Shown piece by piece: positions 27,070-35,785 of a DNA stretch of 64,000 nt. Location: assembly GCA_024275955.1 (NCBI GenBank), contig JAJRYD010000007.1:1-64000 (forward strand), written 5' to 3'. A model generated the notes under the pieces. That model did not search any database. It worked only from the letters and a program-made list of their open reading frames with translations, and was not told where the DNA came from. This stretch comes from Nitrospirota bacterium. Lineage in GTDB: Bacteria > Nitrospinota_A > UBA7883 > JACRGQ01. Each line of letters opens with the position of its first letter. Within the stretch, counting starts at the first letter, position 1. Made by a program: the position numbers and the translations under genes.

Positions 27070-27442
27070 CGAAGAAGACTACTCGATGCAGCTTACGCCG
27101 CTTATCGACGTGGTTTTTCTTCTTTTGATATTTTTCATGGTCTCCACCGCGTTTGTCGATTTTACCAAACAGCTCGATATAGAACTGCCGGAGGCGAAGG
27201 CTGGTGCCGTAAGCACCGAAACAAAAGTTTTTACGATAGAAGTAAACAGCTTGGGAGAGGTTTTTATTGACGGCAAAAGCGTAACGATGAAAGAGATACC
27301 AGAAGAAATAGCTGTACGGCGGGGAGAAAAGCGTTCGGTGATTATCCGCGCCGATAAAAAGGTTCACTATGGGCTTGCTGTAGAAATAATGGGTATATGC
27401 AAAGATTCGGGAGTCAACGATATAGGGCTTGCCATTTTATGA
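27050..27442 (+). CDS. exbD: ExbD/TolR-family protein
   Basis: Single N-terminal membrane span with the proton-carrying Asp in TPLIDVVFLLLIFFM (near residue 19), followed by a periplasmic domain ending in DSGVNDIGLAIL, as in ExbD. 130 aa. GTG start at 27050 with AAAGG just upstream, inside the exbB end; its stop overlaps the next ATG (ATGA). Confidence 0.9.
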   Translation: MRFLKADEEDYSMQLTPLIDVVFLLLIFFMVSTAFVDFTKQLDIELPEAKAGAVSTETKVFTIEVNSLGEVFIDGKSVTMKEIPEEIAVRRGEKRSVIIRADKKVHYGLAVEIMGICKDSGVNDIGLAIL

Positions 27443-28119
27443 CCTTTGCAATCAGGACGGTACTTCTCTTTGTTTTTTGTTTGTCGGTTTTTATTCAAGA
27501 TGCCGGTTCCGGTGTCGCTAAAAAAGATAAGCAGGGTGTCTCCGGCCCCGACGCGGTTCTCGACGAAAAGGGGATGAATATATATTTTGATAGAGATATT
27601 TTCCTTTTTATGCTGGAAAATATTCCTCTCTCTGTCAAGCTAGCGGGAGAGCTGGGGCTGACCGAGTTTACCGTGGCAAAAGGCAAAGAGGGGCATATCT
27701 TTGCCGAGCCTTGGTTTAAAGTAGTTCTAAAAAAAGCTGAAATGAATGACGGCGAGAGAGCGTTAGAGTTTAGCTACCTTATAGGTTTCGAGAGCTTACT
27801 GCCTATAAACAGTTCTGGTTACGGCGAGGCGTTTATAACCTCTATTGAGGAAAAAGAAGGACAGACAAGGGCAGACATACAGATTAGGCTTTACGCCGGC
27901 AACGGCATGCTCGACGAAGTTATGAAAAGTTTTCCAATCATTCTTAAATCGGTTTTTTCGATACAGATGGAAAAGGTTTTCAGGCAGGCAGAGGAGCTTG
28001 CCGTCTATTTTAGGGACGATGCCGGTTATATTCTCGAAATAGCCGGCGATGAGGAGTCTGAATTTACGGTACCAGAACTAAAGAAGGTTAAAAACTTTTT
28101 GAGTAGGACAACTTTATGA
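27439..28119 (+). CDS. Secreted or membrane-anchored protein of unknown function (226 aa)
   Basis: N-terminal hydrophobic segment (TVLLFVFCLSVFIQDAGS) looks like a signal peptide or anchor, followed by about 190 soluble residues with no motif I know (FDRDIFLFMLENIPLSVKLA, EPWFKVVLKKAEMNDGERALEFSYL). Start and stop both overlap neighbours by ATGA, so it is translated with exbD and the kinase: a likely periplasmic partner of the ExbBD motor or input to the kinase, by position only. Confidence 0.6.
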   Translation: MTFAIRTVLLFVFCLSVFIQDAGSGVAKKDKQGVSGPDAVLDEKGMNIYFDRDIFLFMLENIPLSVKLAGELGLTEFTVAKGKEGHIFAEPWFKVVLKKAEMNDGERALEFSYLIGFESLLPINSSGYGEAFITSIEEKEGQTRADIQIRLYAGNGMLDEVMKSFPIILKSVFSIQMEKVFRQAEELAVYFRDDAGYILEIAGDEESEFTVPELKKVKNFLSRTTL

Positions 28120-29381
28120 CAACTGTCGGTAATTACGGCAAACGGTTTGAAGAGCTTGAAAAACGGCTTGAGACTTTGCAGACAGTTTCGCGCGTTGGCG
28201 CGATAATTTCGAGCAAGCTTAATTTGAAAGAGCTTGCCAGCGCGGTTGTCGAGCATCTTGGCAAGGTTTTAAAAAACGATAGGGTGAACGTCGTTATCTA
28301 TCATCCCGAACCGCGGGAGCTGGAGTTCATAGCCTCCTTTATTTCCGGCGAGATAGATGGGAACGAATCCGAAATATATGCTCTCAGCGACGGCATGAAC
28401 TCGTGGATAGTGAATAACCGCAAACCGCTTCTTATGAAAGATGATACGGTGAAGGAGTGCGAAGTTGCCGGCATAAGGCATGGCGGTAAGCGGGCTAGGT
28501 CGTGGCTTGGGGTGCCTATGGTGCATAACGAAAAGATAAAAGGGGTTTTAAGCGTGCAAAGCTATAATGAGCCGAACCTCTACGATGACAATTCTATTGA
28601 AATGCTCACTCTTGTCGCGGGGCAGGTTGCCGTGGCTCTGGAAAACGCGAAACTCTACGAAGCGATGGGGAAAAGAGAAGCTGAAAAACAGAAGCTTTAT
28701 TTTTCACTTACGCACGACCTTCTCGGTTTCGTCAGCCCTATATCCGGCTTTGCCGAGGTTTTGCGGCATCTTGAGCCGGAAGACTTTGCCGGCAAGAAAG
28801 ACGAAATAAGCATCGCTTTAAACAGTAGCGCGGAAAGAATAACAGGTTTCGTGGAAGATATACTGACGTTTTCCAAGCTTCAGTCCGGCAATCTGGAACT
28901 GAAAGAGGAAAGAGTGAACCTGTTTAAAATAATCGAGCAGTCTATAAAAAACTACCATGCCGAAATAGAGATGAGGAACCTCGACATTTATGTGGAAGGT
29001 GAAAAGACGATGTCGCCTGCCGAAAAGTTTCCCGTGAAGATTATCAGGTGCGACGCGAGGCAGATTGAGAGAGTAATGAACAACGTGGTGCATAACGCGG
29101 TAAAGCATGCCGGAAGCAAGCTGGAGATATCTACCGTTACGGAAGGCAGTTTTGCGGGGTGCAGTGTAAGCGACGATGGCAACGGAATGCTTAGCGAAGA
29201 TTCTAAAAAAGTTTTTGACGAATATTATCAGGCCGAAAGGGGTAAAAAGGGAGTGGGGCTTGGACTCCCGTCTGTAAAAAGAATAGTGGAACAGCATGGC
29301 GGCAGGGTGAAGGTGAAAACGGAGCTTGGCAAAGGCTTTCTGTTCAGCTTTTTGCTTCCGATTCAAGAGGCGGAGGCTTAA
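28116..29381 (+). CDS. GAF-domain sensor histidine kinase
   Basis: 421 residues without membrane spans. GAF domain about 25-180 (LGVPMVHNEKIKGVLSVQS), coiled linker, HisKA with His200 in SLTHDLLGF, and an HATPase domain with N-box NNVVHNAVKHAG, DDGNGM and GVGLGLPSVKRI boxes. Cytoplasmic sensing of a small ligand or redox/gas is typical for GAF kinases; the signal is unknown. Sits directly before its presumed partner regulator, which begins at the very next base. Confidence 0.9.
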   Translation: MTTVGNYGKRFEELEKRLETLQTVSRVGAIISSKLNLKELASAVVEHLGKVLKNDRVNVVIYHPEPRELEFIASFISGEIDGNESEIYALSDGMNSWIVNNRKPLLMKDDTVKECEVAGIRHGGKRARSWLGVPMVHNEKIKGVLSVQSYNEPNLYDDNSIEMLTLVAGQVAVALENAKLYEAMGKREAEKQKLYFSLTHDLLGFVSPISGFAEVLRHLEPEDFAGKKDEISIALNSSAERITGFVEDILTFSKLQSGNLELKEERVNLFKIIEQSIKNYHAEIEMRNLDIYVEGEKTMSPAEKFPVKIIRCDARQIERVMNNVVHNAVKHAGSKLEISTVTEGSFAGCSVSDDGNGMLSEDSKKVFDEYYQAERGKKGVGLGLPSVKRIVEQHGGRVKVKTELGKGFLFSFLLPIQEAEA

Positions 29382-30761
29382 ATGGCTGTAGCTCCAAAGA
29401 TTATCAGTATTGATGACGATATAAACAGCCTTAAGTCGCTGGAGGAGCTTCTTCATTTCCGCAAGTGTAAGGTTCATTCTTATATATCGACTTTAGATGC
29501 TCTAAACGCTTTTGACGAAGTAAAGGCGGATGCCGCGATAGTCGATTACTTTATGCCGAATATGTCCGGCGTTGAGCTTATGAAAAAACTGCACGAGAAA
29601 AGTCCCGATCTGCCGGTTATTATTCTTACAGGTTCGCAGGATGTAAAGATTGCCGTGGAAGCGCTCAAGGGCGGAGCTTTTCACTATCTCCTAAAGCCTA
29701 TACAGGCGGACGAGCTTTTCAGCACGATAGACAAGATTATAGACCAGCTAAATCTTAAAGAGGAGAATCGTAGGCTCAAAAACGAGCTTGCCGGCAAGTA
29801 TGGTTTTGAAAACATAATAGGCGGTTCCCCCGCGCTGTCGGATCTTTTTAAAATGCTCTCCAAAGCTGTAAAAACCAGATCTACCATTCTTATTACGGGA
29901 GAATCCGGCACCGGCAAGGAGCTGGTGGCAAAAGCTGTGCATTACAACTCGTCCCGCAAGGATGGGCCGTTTATAAAGGTGAACTGCGCGGCGATACCAG
30001 AAACGATGCTGGAGGCGGAGCTGTTCGGCATCGAGAAAAATGTCGCCACAGGAGTAGACCAGAGGCCGGGTAAGTTCGAGCTTTCCGACGGCGGTTCGAT
30101 ATTCCTCGATGAAATAGGCGATATGTCTACGACAACTCAGGCCAAACTGCTACGTGTCCTGCAGGAACGGGAAGTGGAGCGTATAGGTGCCGCCGCGCCA
30201 AAGCAGGTAGATATGAGGGTTATAGCCGCTACGAATATGAATCTAGCAAAAGCTGTGGAGGAGAAAAATTTCCGGCAGGACCTCTTATATAGGCTAAATG
30301 TTTTTCACCTGCATATCCCGCCGCTTTCCCAAAGGCGTGAAGACATCGAGCTATTAGCGGAACATTTTATAGACATATATTCCAGAGAGAACGGTCTGCC
30401 AGAAAAGAGTATCGACGATAAGGCTATCGACTATCTTGTTAAACAGCCGTGGCCGGGAAATATAAGAGAGCTGGAAAATGTTATCGAGAGGGCTGTCGCT
30501 GTTTCGGAAGGGGATAAGATATTGATTGAAGATGTCCGCGGCTCCACGTACAGATTCTCCGTACCGGCGGCGGGTGATGCCGATACCGCTTCTAAGGGGA
30601 GTATGGAATCTGCCGTTGCCGATTTCGAAAGAAAGCTGTTGCTAAGAGCTTTGGAAGAGAACGACTGGAAACAAAACAAAACCGCCGAAAAACTTGGTAT
30701 CTCGGAACGGAGCATCTGGTACAAAATCAAAAAACTCGGCATAGAAATTAAAAAAGAGTAG
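29382..30761 (+). CDS. NtrC-family response regulator with altered GAFTGA loop
   Basis: Receiver (1-120; D55 phosphoacceptor), AAA+ domain with Walker A GESGTGKE (173-180) and Walker B SIFLDEIGD (239-247), and a Fis-type helix-turn-helix at the C-terminus (NKTAEKLGISERSIWYKI). The sigma-54 contact loop, normally GAFTGA, reads NVATGV (220-225), lacking the key Phe. Classical sigma-54 activation is therefore uncertain. Next to its kinase, in one operon with exbBD. Confidence 0.88.
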   Translation: MAVAPKIISIDDDINSLKSLEELLHFRKCKVHSYISTLDALNAFDEVKADAAIVDYFMPNMSGVELMKKLHEKSPDLPVIILTGSQDVKIAVEALKGGAFHYLLKPIQADELFSTIDKIIDQLNLKEENRRLKNELAGKYGFENIIGGSPALSDLFKMLSKAVKTRSTILITGESGTGKELVAKAVHYNSSRKDGPFIKVNCAAIPETMLEAELFGIEKNVATGVDQRPGKFELSDGGSIFLDEIGDMSTTTQAKLLRVLQEREVERIGAAAPKQVDMRVIAATNMNLAKAVEEKNFRQDLLYRLNVFHLHIPPLSQRREDIELLAEHFIDIYSRENGLPEKSIDDKAIDYLVKQPWPGNIRELENVIERAVAVSEGDKILIEDVRGSTYRFSVPAAGDADTASKGSMESAVADFERKLLLRALEENDWKQNKTAEKLGISERSIWYKIKKLGIEIKKE

Positions 30762-30798
30762 CCGCCACCTGCCAGTTTTATAGATGGTTTGATCCAAA

Positions 30799-30828
30799 TT
30801 GACAAAATCCCCCACATCCTGATACAAT
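30799..30828 (+). promoter_or_regulatory. Sigma-70-type promoter of ffh
   Basis: TTGACA (30799-30804, consensus) and TACAAT (30823-30828, 5 of 6) with an 18-bp spacer. A start of transcription about 7 bp downstream would fall within a few bases of the ffh ATG at 30838, and no Shine-Dalgarno is present there, so the transcript may be leaderless. Confidence 0.65.
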
Positions 30829-30837
30829 CCTCCGCTT

Positions 30838-32169
30838 ATGTTTGACCAGCTGGAATCGCGTTTATCGGCGACATTAAAGAAAATACGGGGTCTTGCGCGC
30901 CTTACCGAGGCGAACATGACCGAAGCTCTAAAAGAGGTGCGTACAGCGCTCCTCGAAGCCGATGTCGCCCTTCCTGTGGTGAAAGATTTTATCGCAACTA
31001 TAAAGAAGGAATCGTCCGGCAAGGATGTTCATAAATCTCTCTCTCCCGGCCAGCAGGTAGTAAAGATAGTCCATCAGGAGCTGGTTAAGCTTCTTGGCGG
31101 CGAGCTTGTGGGGATTACGAAAGCCGAAAAAGGGCCGACTGTAATATTGATGGCCGGTCTGCAAGGCTCTGGTAAAACGACGACGACTGGAAAACTTGCT
31201 CTCCTTTTGTCTAAGGAAAAGTATAGCCCGATGATTGTCTCGGCTGATGTTTACCGCCCCGCGGCGCGCGAGCAGTTGGCGGTTCTTGGCGAGCAGTTGG
31301 AGATACCTGTTTTTAAGGGTGACGGCTTGAGCGACCCGTTGAAGATAGTAAAGGGAGCGTTAAAGGAACTTAAGAAAGAGTCTTTAGACCTTTTGATAAT
31401 AGATACCGCAGGACGCTTGCAGGTAGACGAAGAGATGATGGCAGAGCTTGAGGCGATTAAAAAGCTGGCAACGCCTACAGAGACTCTTTTTGTGGCCGAT
31501 GCTATGACCGGCCAGCAGGCGGCCGAAGTGGCCAAAACTTTCCACGAACGGGTAGGCATAACCGGCGTTGTTCTTACCAAGCTGGATGGCGACGCGAGGG
31601 GCGGGGCGGCGCTTTCGGTCAAAGGTGTTACCGGCTGTCCTATAAAGTTTTCCGGCATCGGAGAGAAGAGCGACCAGTTTGAGCAGTTTCATCCAGACAG
31701 GATGGCGCAAAGGATACTCGGCATGGGCGACGTGCTTAGCCTTATAGAAAAGGTAGAGAAAGAAGTAGACGAAGAGGACGCGGAGAAACTTGCGAAAAAG
31801 CTGGCAAGCGGCAGGTTTGACCTTGAAGATTTTAAAGAGCAGATAAAAATGGTAAAGAAAATGGGGCCGATGAGCGATATGATGTCTATGATTCCAGGTT
31901 TCAAGCTTCCAAAAGGGGCCGATATAGACGACGGTCAGATTGTAAAAGTGGAGGCGATTATTAATTCGATGACCAAAGAGGAAAGAAGGTCGTATAATAT
32001 CATCTCTGGTAGCCGCAAGGTGAGGATAGCAAGGGGAAGCGGTACAGAGGTTAGCGATGTAAACAAACTTTTAAAACAGTTTGTAAAAATGAGAAAAATG
32101 ATGAAGAATTTCAAGAAACCCGGGTTTATGAATAGGCTCGCATCGATGGGCAAGCAGGGTTTTAATTAG
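30838..32169 (+). CDS. ffh: Signal recognition particle protein Ffh
   Basis: GTPase that binds signal sequences with 4.5S RNA. N-domain at 1-90, G-domain with GLQGSGKTTTTGKLA (P-loop), DVYRPAAREQL, DTAGRLQVDEEMM and TKLDGDARGG boxes, and a methionine-rich M domain (GPMSDMMSMIPGF, MRKMMKNFKKPGF). 443 aa, normal. First gene of a translation/secretion operon with rpsP-khpA-rimM-trmD-rplS. Confidence 0.98.
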   Translation: MFDQLESRLSATLKKIRGLARLTEANMTEALKEVRTALLEADVALPVVKDFIATIKKESSGKDVHKSLSPGQQVVKIVHQELVKLLGGELVGITKAEKGPTVILMAGLQGSGKTTTTGKLALLLSKEKYSPMIVSADVYRPAAREQLAVLGEQLEIPVFKGDGLSDPLKIVKGALKELKKESLDLLIIDTAGRLQVDEEMMAELEAIKKLATPTETLFVADAMTGQQAAEVAKTFHERVGITGVVLTKLDGDARGGAALSVKGVTGCPIKFSGIGEKSDQFEQFHPDRMAQRILGMGDVLSLIEKVEKEVDEEDAEKLAKKLASGRFDLEDFKEQIKMVKKMGPMSDMMSMIPGFKLPKGADIDDGQIVKVEAIINSMTKEERRSYNIISGSRKVRIARGSGTEVSDVNKLLKQFVKMRKMMKNFKKPGFMNRLASMGKQGFN

Positions 32170-32191
32170 TTTAGACCTTAAAGGAGGAAAA

Positions 32192-32440
32192 ATGGCAGTA
32201 ACTTTGAGAATGTCCCGTTTTGGGAGAAAGAAGCAACCTTTTTATAGAATAGTCGCTACAGATGAGCGCAGTTCACGCGACGGAAAATATCTTGAGATAG
32301 TCGGTACATACGATCCGTTTACCAAAGATGTAACGGTTAAAAAGGAATCGGCCGAAAAATGGATTAAAAAAGGGGCAAAATATTCCGCTACGGTAAAGAG
32401 CCTTTTTGTAAAGCAGGGCGTTTCGCTCGCTACCAAATAA
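32192..32440 (+). CDS. rpsP: 30S ribosomal protein S16
   Basis: 82 residues starting MAVTLRMSRFGRKKQPFYRI, the bS16 hallmark. AAAGGAGG just before the ATG is the best ribosome-binding site of the operon. 22 bp after ffh. Confidence 0.98.
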   Translation: MAVTLRMSRFGRKKQPFYRIVATDERSSRDGKYLEIVGTYDPFTKDVTVKKESAEKWIKKGAKYSATVKSLFVKQGVSLATK

Positions 32441-32454
32441 GAGAGGATATATAA

Positions 32455-32685
32455 ATGAAACCTCTTGTTGAGCTTATCGCCAAAGGGATTGTCGAGTATC
32501 CTGAGAGCGTTGATGTGAACGAACTTGATGTGGAAGGCACCACTGTTTTGGAACTGCGGGTAGCCGACGGCGACCTCGGTAAAGTGATTGGAAAGCAGGG
32601 ACGGATAGCCAAAGCTATACGGTCTCTTTTGAGCGTGGCGGCAAAGAGGAAGAACAAGCGCGCGGCGCTCGAAATACTGGAGTAG
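32455..32685 (+). CDS. khpA: KH-domain RNA-binding protein KhpA
   Basis: 76 residues with a KH fold and GxxG loop VIGKQGR (residues about 43-49). KhpA/YlqC proteins bind RNA in ribosome-biogenesis and small-RNA roles; the gene is normally between rpsP and rimM, as here. GAGAGGAT precedes the ATG. Confidence 0.95.
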   Translation: MKPLVELIAKGIVEYPESVDVNELDVEGTTVLELRVADGDLGKVIGKQGRIAKAIRSLLSVAAKRKNKRAALEILE

Positions 32686-32686
32686 T

Positions 32687-33208
32687 TTGCCAGCCAAACC
32701 TGTAGCCTGCGGCCGTTTTCAAAAACTTTTCGGAGTGCGTGGCGAGATAAGGTTTGAGCCGTACCTGCCGAATATCTTCGAATCAGCTTCTCCCCTTTCC
32801 GGCATCGCTTTAAAACAGGGCAGAGATAAAGAGGGGATAAAGGTCTCTATCTCATCAGCCAGAAGCATGTCAAAATTTTGGGCTGTTCGTTTGGAGCAGT
32901 TCTCCTCTCCAGAAGAGGTTTCCCGCCTTATTAACATGGAGCTTTTCGTGGAGCGTTCTTTGCTCCCAGATTTACAGGAAGGCGAATACTACGAGGCCGA
33001 CCTTATAGGACTCAAAGTGCTGGAAGAGAATGGTAGTGAACTCGGTAATATAACATCGGTTATCTCTACAGGCGCTAACGATGTATGGGAAGTAACGACG
33101 GCTGAAGGCAAAGAGATACTTCTGCCTGTTATCGACGAAGTAATCCTTGATGTAGATATAGAGGCCGGCATTCTTACCATCCATCTTATGGAAGGGCTTG
33201 CCGACTGA
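32687..33208 (+). CDS. rimM: Ribosome maturation factor RimM
   Basis: 173 residues; N-terminal beta-barrel (FGVRGEIRFEPYLP) and C-terminal PRC domain (YYEADLIGLKVLEENGSELG.I.SV, GKEILLPVIDEVI). Helps late 30S assembly through uS19. TTG start at 32687, one base after the khpA stop, with GGAG inside the khpA end as ribosome-binding site. Stop overlaps the trmD start. Confidence 0.93.
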   Translation: MPAKPVACGRFQKLFGVRGEIRFEPYLPNIFESASPLSGIALKQGRDKEGIKVSISSARSMSKFWAVRLEQFSSPEEVSRLINMELFVERSLLPDLQEGEYYEADLIGLKVLEENGSELGNITSVISTGANDVWEVTTAEGKEILLPVIDEVILDVDIEAGILTIHLMEGLAD

Positions 33209-34476
33209 TGCGCGTAGATATACTTTCGATATTTCCATCTTTTTTTGATTCAATCTTTAGCGAATCGCTTCTCAAAAAAGCTATAGAGGCGAGGGTTATA
33301 GATATACAAGTTCACGACATAAGAGAGTACACAAAAGATAAGCACAGAAGAACCGACGACGAACCGTACGGAGGTGGCGCGGGGATGGTGATGACACCAC
33401 AGCCTATAGTCTCGGCATTGGAAGCGATTACCAAAGATGCTCCGGCGAGGCGGATTCTGCTTACGCCAAGAGGGAAACCGTTCCGCCAGAGCGACGCGGT
33501 AAGGCTTTCAAAAGAAAAAAGGTTGCTGTTTGTCTGTGGCCGTTACGAAGGTGTAGACCAGAGAGTAACCGACGGTTTTATAGACGAGGAGATATCTTTG
33601 GGCGACTTCGTGCTGAACGGCGGAGAGATAGCGGCGGCGGCTCTGGTGGAATCTATTTTCAGGCTTTTGCCGGGTGCCGTCGGCAACAGCGAATCGCTGG
33701 AGACGGAAAGTTTCGAGAGAGGCTTACTGGAGTATCCGCACTACACAAGACCGGAAGATTTTCAAGGGATGAAGGTACCGGATGTTTTGCTTTCCGGACA
33801 CCACAAAAAAATAGAAAACTGGAGGCGGGAAGAATCGCTAAAACAAACTGCTAAGGTAAGGCCGGATCTTTTGTCTAAAAGCGATGCCGTTTCCACTCAA
33901 TTTTCGATAGCGCTTGTCCACTATCCGGTACTCGGCAAAGACGGCCAGCCGATGGTCGGCTCTATTACCACGATAGACGTGCATGACATGGCAAGGATAG
34001 GCCGAACCTATGGGGCGAGGTCGGTTTTCATCATCACTCCGGTGGAAGACCAAAAAATAATGGTAGACAGGCTCAAGAGCCATTGGATAGAAGGCGATTT
34101 TCTCAAAGGTGAGTTCGAACGAAGGGTGGAGGCGCTCGATATTATGGAGACTGCCGGTTCGGTAGAGATTATGCTTCAAAAAGTTAAAAAACGGTCGAAA
34201 AAAGTTAAGATTTTGGCTACAAGCGCAATAGAATCACCAAGTTCTATCACCCCAGAAGAGTGGAGGGCAAAAAGCTGTGAGGCAGATGAATGGGTAATCC
34301 TTTTCGGCACAGCGTATGGGCTGGCACCTGAACTGATGGAAATGGCCGACTACCAGCTATCCCCTATAGAGGGGGCGGGTGAATTTAATCATTTGCCTGT
34401 AAGGGGGGCATCTGCTATTATTACCGATTCATTATTTGGAAAGAGAAGGAGACCGGGCGATGAACGGGATAATTGA
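33208..34476 (+). CDS. trmD: TrmD tRNA m1G37 methyltransferase fused to a second SPOUT methyltransferase
   Basis: 422 residues instead of about 240. Residues 1-225 are a complete Trm[42 protein letters not shown] and [11 protein letters not shown]. Residues about 230-415 are a COG4752/RNA_Me_trans SPOUT domain ([58 protein letters not shown]). In several relatives this second gene is separate, between trmD and rplS. Here it is continuous with no stop. TrmD modifies G37 of tRNA; the target of the second domain is unknown. Confidence 0.95.
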   Translation: MRVDILSIFPSFFDSIFSESLLKKAIEARVIDIQVHDIREYTKDKHRRTDDEPYGGGAGMVMTPQPIVSALEAITKDAPARRILLTPRGKPFRQSDAVRLSKEKRLLFVCGRYEGVDQRVTDGFIDEEISLGDFVLNGGEIAAAALVESIFRLLPGAVGNSESLETESFERGLLEYPHYTRPEDFQGMKVPDVLLSGHHKKIENWRREESLKQTAKVRPDLLSKSDAVSTQFSIALVHYPVLGKDGQPMVGSITTIDVHDMARIGRTYGARSVFIITPVEDQKIMVDRLKSHWIEGDFLKGEFERRVEALDIMETAGSVEIMLQKVKKRSKKVKILATSAIESPSSITPEEWRAKSCEADEWVILFGTAYGLAPELMEMADYQLSPIEGAGEFNHLPVRGASAIITDSLFGKRRRPGDERDN

Positions 34477-34804
34477 TGTAGTAGAAAAAGCCTACCTGAA
34501 ACAGAACCCGCCGAAATTTAATGTCGGAGATCAGGTAAAGGTTCATATGAGAATAGTAGAGGGAACGAAGGAAAGAATTCAGGTTATCGAAGGTATAGTA
34601 ATTCGCAAACGCGGCACAGGCACCAGAGAAACTTTTACGGTAAGAAAGATGTCTCACGGCACAGGCATAGAGAGGATCTTTCCTCTTCATTCACCTCGTG
34701 TCGAAAAGGTAGAAGTTATCCGCAAACATAAGATTCGCAGGGCAAAGCTTTACTACCTGCGCGATCTTCGCGGTAAAGCGGCGCGCCTCACCGAAAAACA
34801 TTAG
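34460..34804 (+). CDS. rplS: 50S ribosomal protein L19
   Basis: 114 residues; [18 protein letters not shown] and [31 protein letters not shown] are diagnostic of bL19. ATG at 34460 is preceded by GGAGA and lies 17 bp inside the trmD end. Last gene of the operon. Confidence 0.97.
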   Translation: MNGIIDVVEKAYLKQNPPKFNVGDQVKVHMRIVEGTKERIQVIEGIVIRKRGTGTRETFTVRKMSHGTGIERIFPLHSPRVEKVEVIRKHKIRRAKLYYLRDLRGKAARLTEKH

Positions 34805-35129
34805 CCACGCCCTTGCTTTGGATAAGCGTCGCACTATGTCGTCGCCTGAAGTTTTTTGATTGGTTACGCAGAGAGCCTGCGCTCTCTTGCCGAAAACTTT
34901 AGGCTCCTCGTATTGCTCGCTTCTCCTCGTGCAAGCTCCTTGCTTTGGATAAGCCTACGCTAATGGCGTGGGAGTGAAAGATGGCGCTGTCATTTCGATA
35001 AGCGCCCCGCAGGCGAAAAATATAGCTTATTGGCGCACTCTGGCTAATTCGCAAAATAACTTTATCTATCCGTTGCGCCTGTCATCTGCCGTACCACCGC
35101 CTCCATGCTCTGTGTTGTCTTTTTTGATT
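34805..35129. other. Intergenic stretch after rplS with a 17-bp direct repeat
   Basis: CCTTGCTTTGGATAAGC occurs at 34811 and again at 34938, 127 bp apart. A hairpin AGAGAGC/GCTCTCT lies at about 34872-34889 but lacks a T-tract, so it is not a clear terminator. No gene seen. Confidence 0.45.
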
Positions 35130-35606
35130 TTAGTCTTTACCAACCCACGAAGGTAGCTTTTGACCAGTTTCTAACTCTATACGTCTATAGCGTTCATCGC
35201 GTTTCTTGATTTTGGTCTCAACCAGTTCCACAGCCTCTTTATCAGTCATTACATCTATATCTAAAATATTTTTCAGCTTTTGTTTGTTGCCAAGTATTCC
35301 ACAGGCTTGACGCTTTGAGTCGCCATCGGCAGTAATTAGAATAGCGGGATATTTCCAAGCATCAAATACGATATCTACATCATTCTTCTCATTAATATTT
35401 TTGGCTCCATCTGGGAAGAGTATCTTTTCAATTTTACGCAAGATATCTATTTCCTCATTATTAGGGCTAGTCGGAATTGTGAATACGCCACCAACTGCTT
35501 TTTGGGACCGTTGCCGGTTTCCTCCCTTCCGAGATTCTTCAAGAACTTTTCCTGAAATTATGATTGTTATCAGATCATCACGCTCCCACTTCTCCAGTTT
35601 ATTCAT
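35130..35606 (-). CDS. PIN-like protein, probably 5'-truncated (158 aa)
   Basis: Contains DIVFDAWKYPAILITADGDSKRQA, a pattern like the central and C-terminal acidic motifs of PIN-fold ribonucleases. ATG at 35606 has GGAG at good spacing, but the same frame is open upstream to 35693 and reads SFQRDTNRINARRGLEHMN, which looks like real protein (a possible DTN first motif) yet has no ATG/GTG before a TGA at 35694-35696. The original N-terminus seems to be lost. No antitoxin gene is recognisable beside it. Confidence 0.5.
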   Translation of the reverse strand: MNKLEKWERDDLITIIISGKVLEESRKGGNRQRSQKAVGGVFTIPTSPNNEEIDILRKIEKILFPDGAKNINEKNDVDIVFDAWKYPAILITADGDSKRQACGILGNKQKLKNILDIDVMTDKEAVELVETKIKKRDERYRRIELETGQKLPSWVGKD

Positions 35607-35785
35607 ATGCTCCAAGCCTCGCCTAGCGTTTATGCGGTTTGTGTCGCGCTGAAAGCTTAGATGCAGAGACCTCTCAAAAATATCGATGCAACCTCAATAG
35701 CGGTCTGTTAAATTTTCACTGTTGGAGAGTTTAACTAGCTGTTGAGAATATCGCATTACCGCCAAGCTGTGCTACCTTTTTAGCT

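Noticed and set aside
34872-34889. Intrinsic terminator after rplS
   Set aside because: The AGAGAGC/GCTCTCT hairpin has no T-tract on either side.
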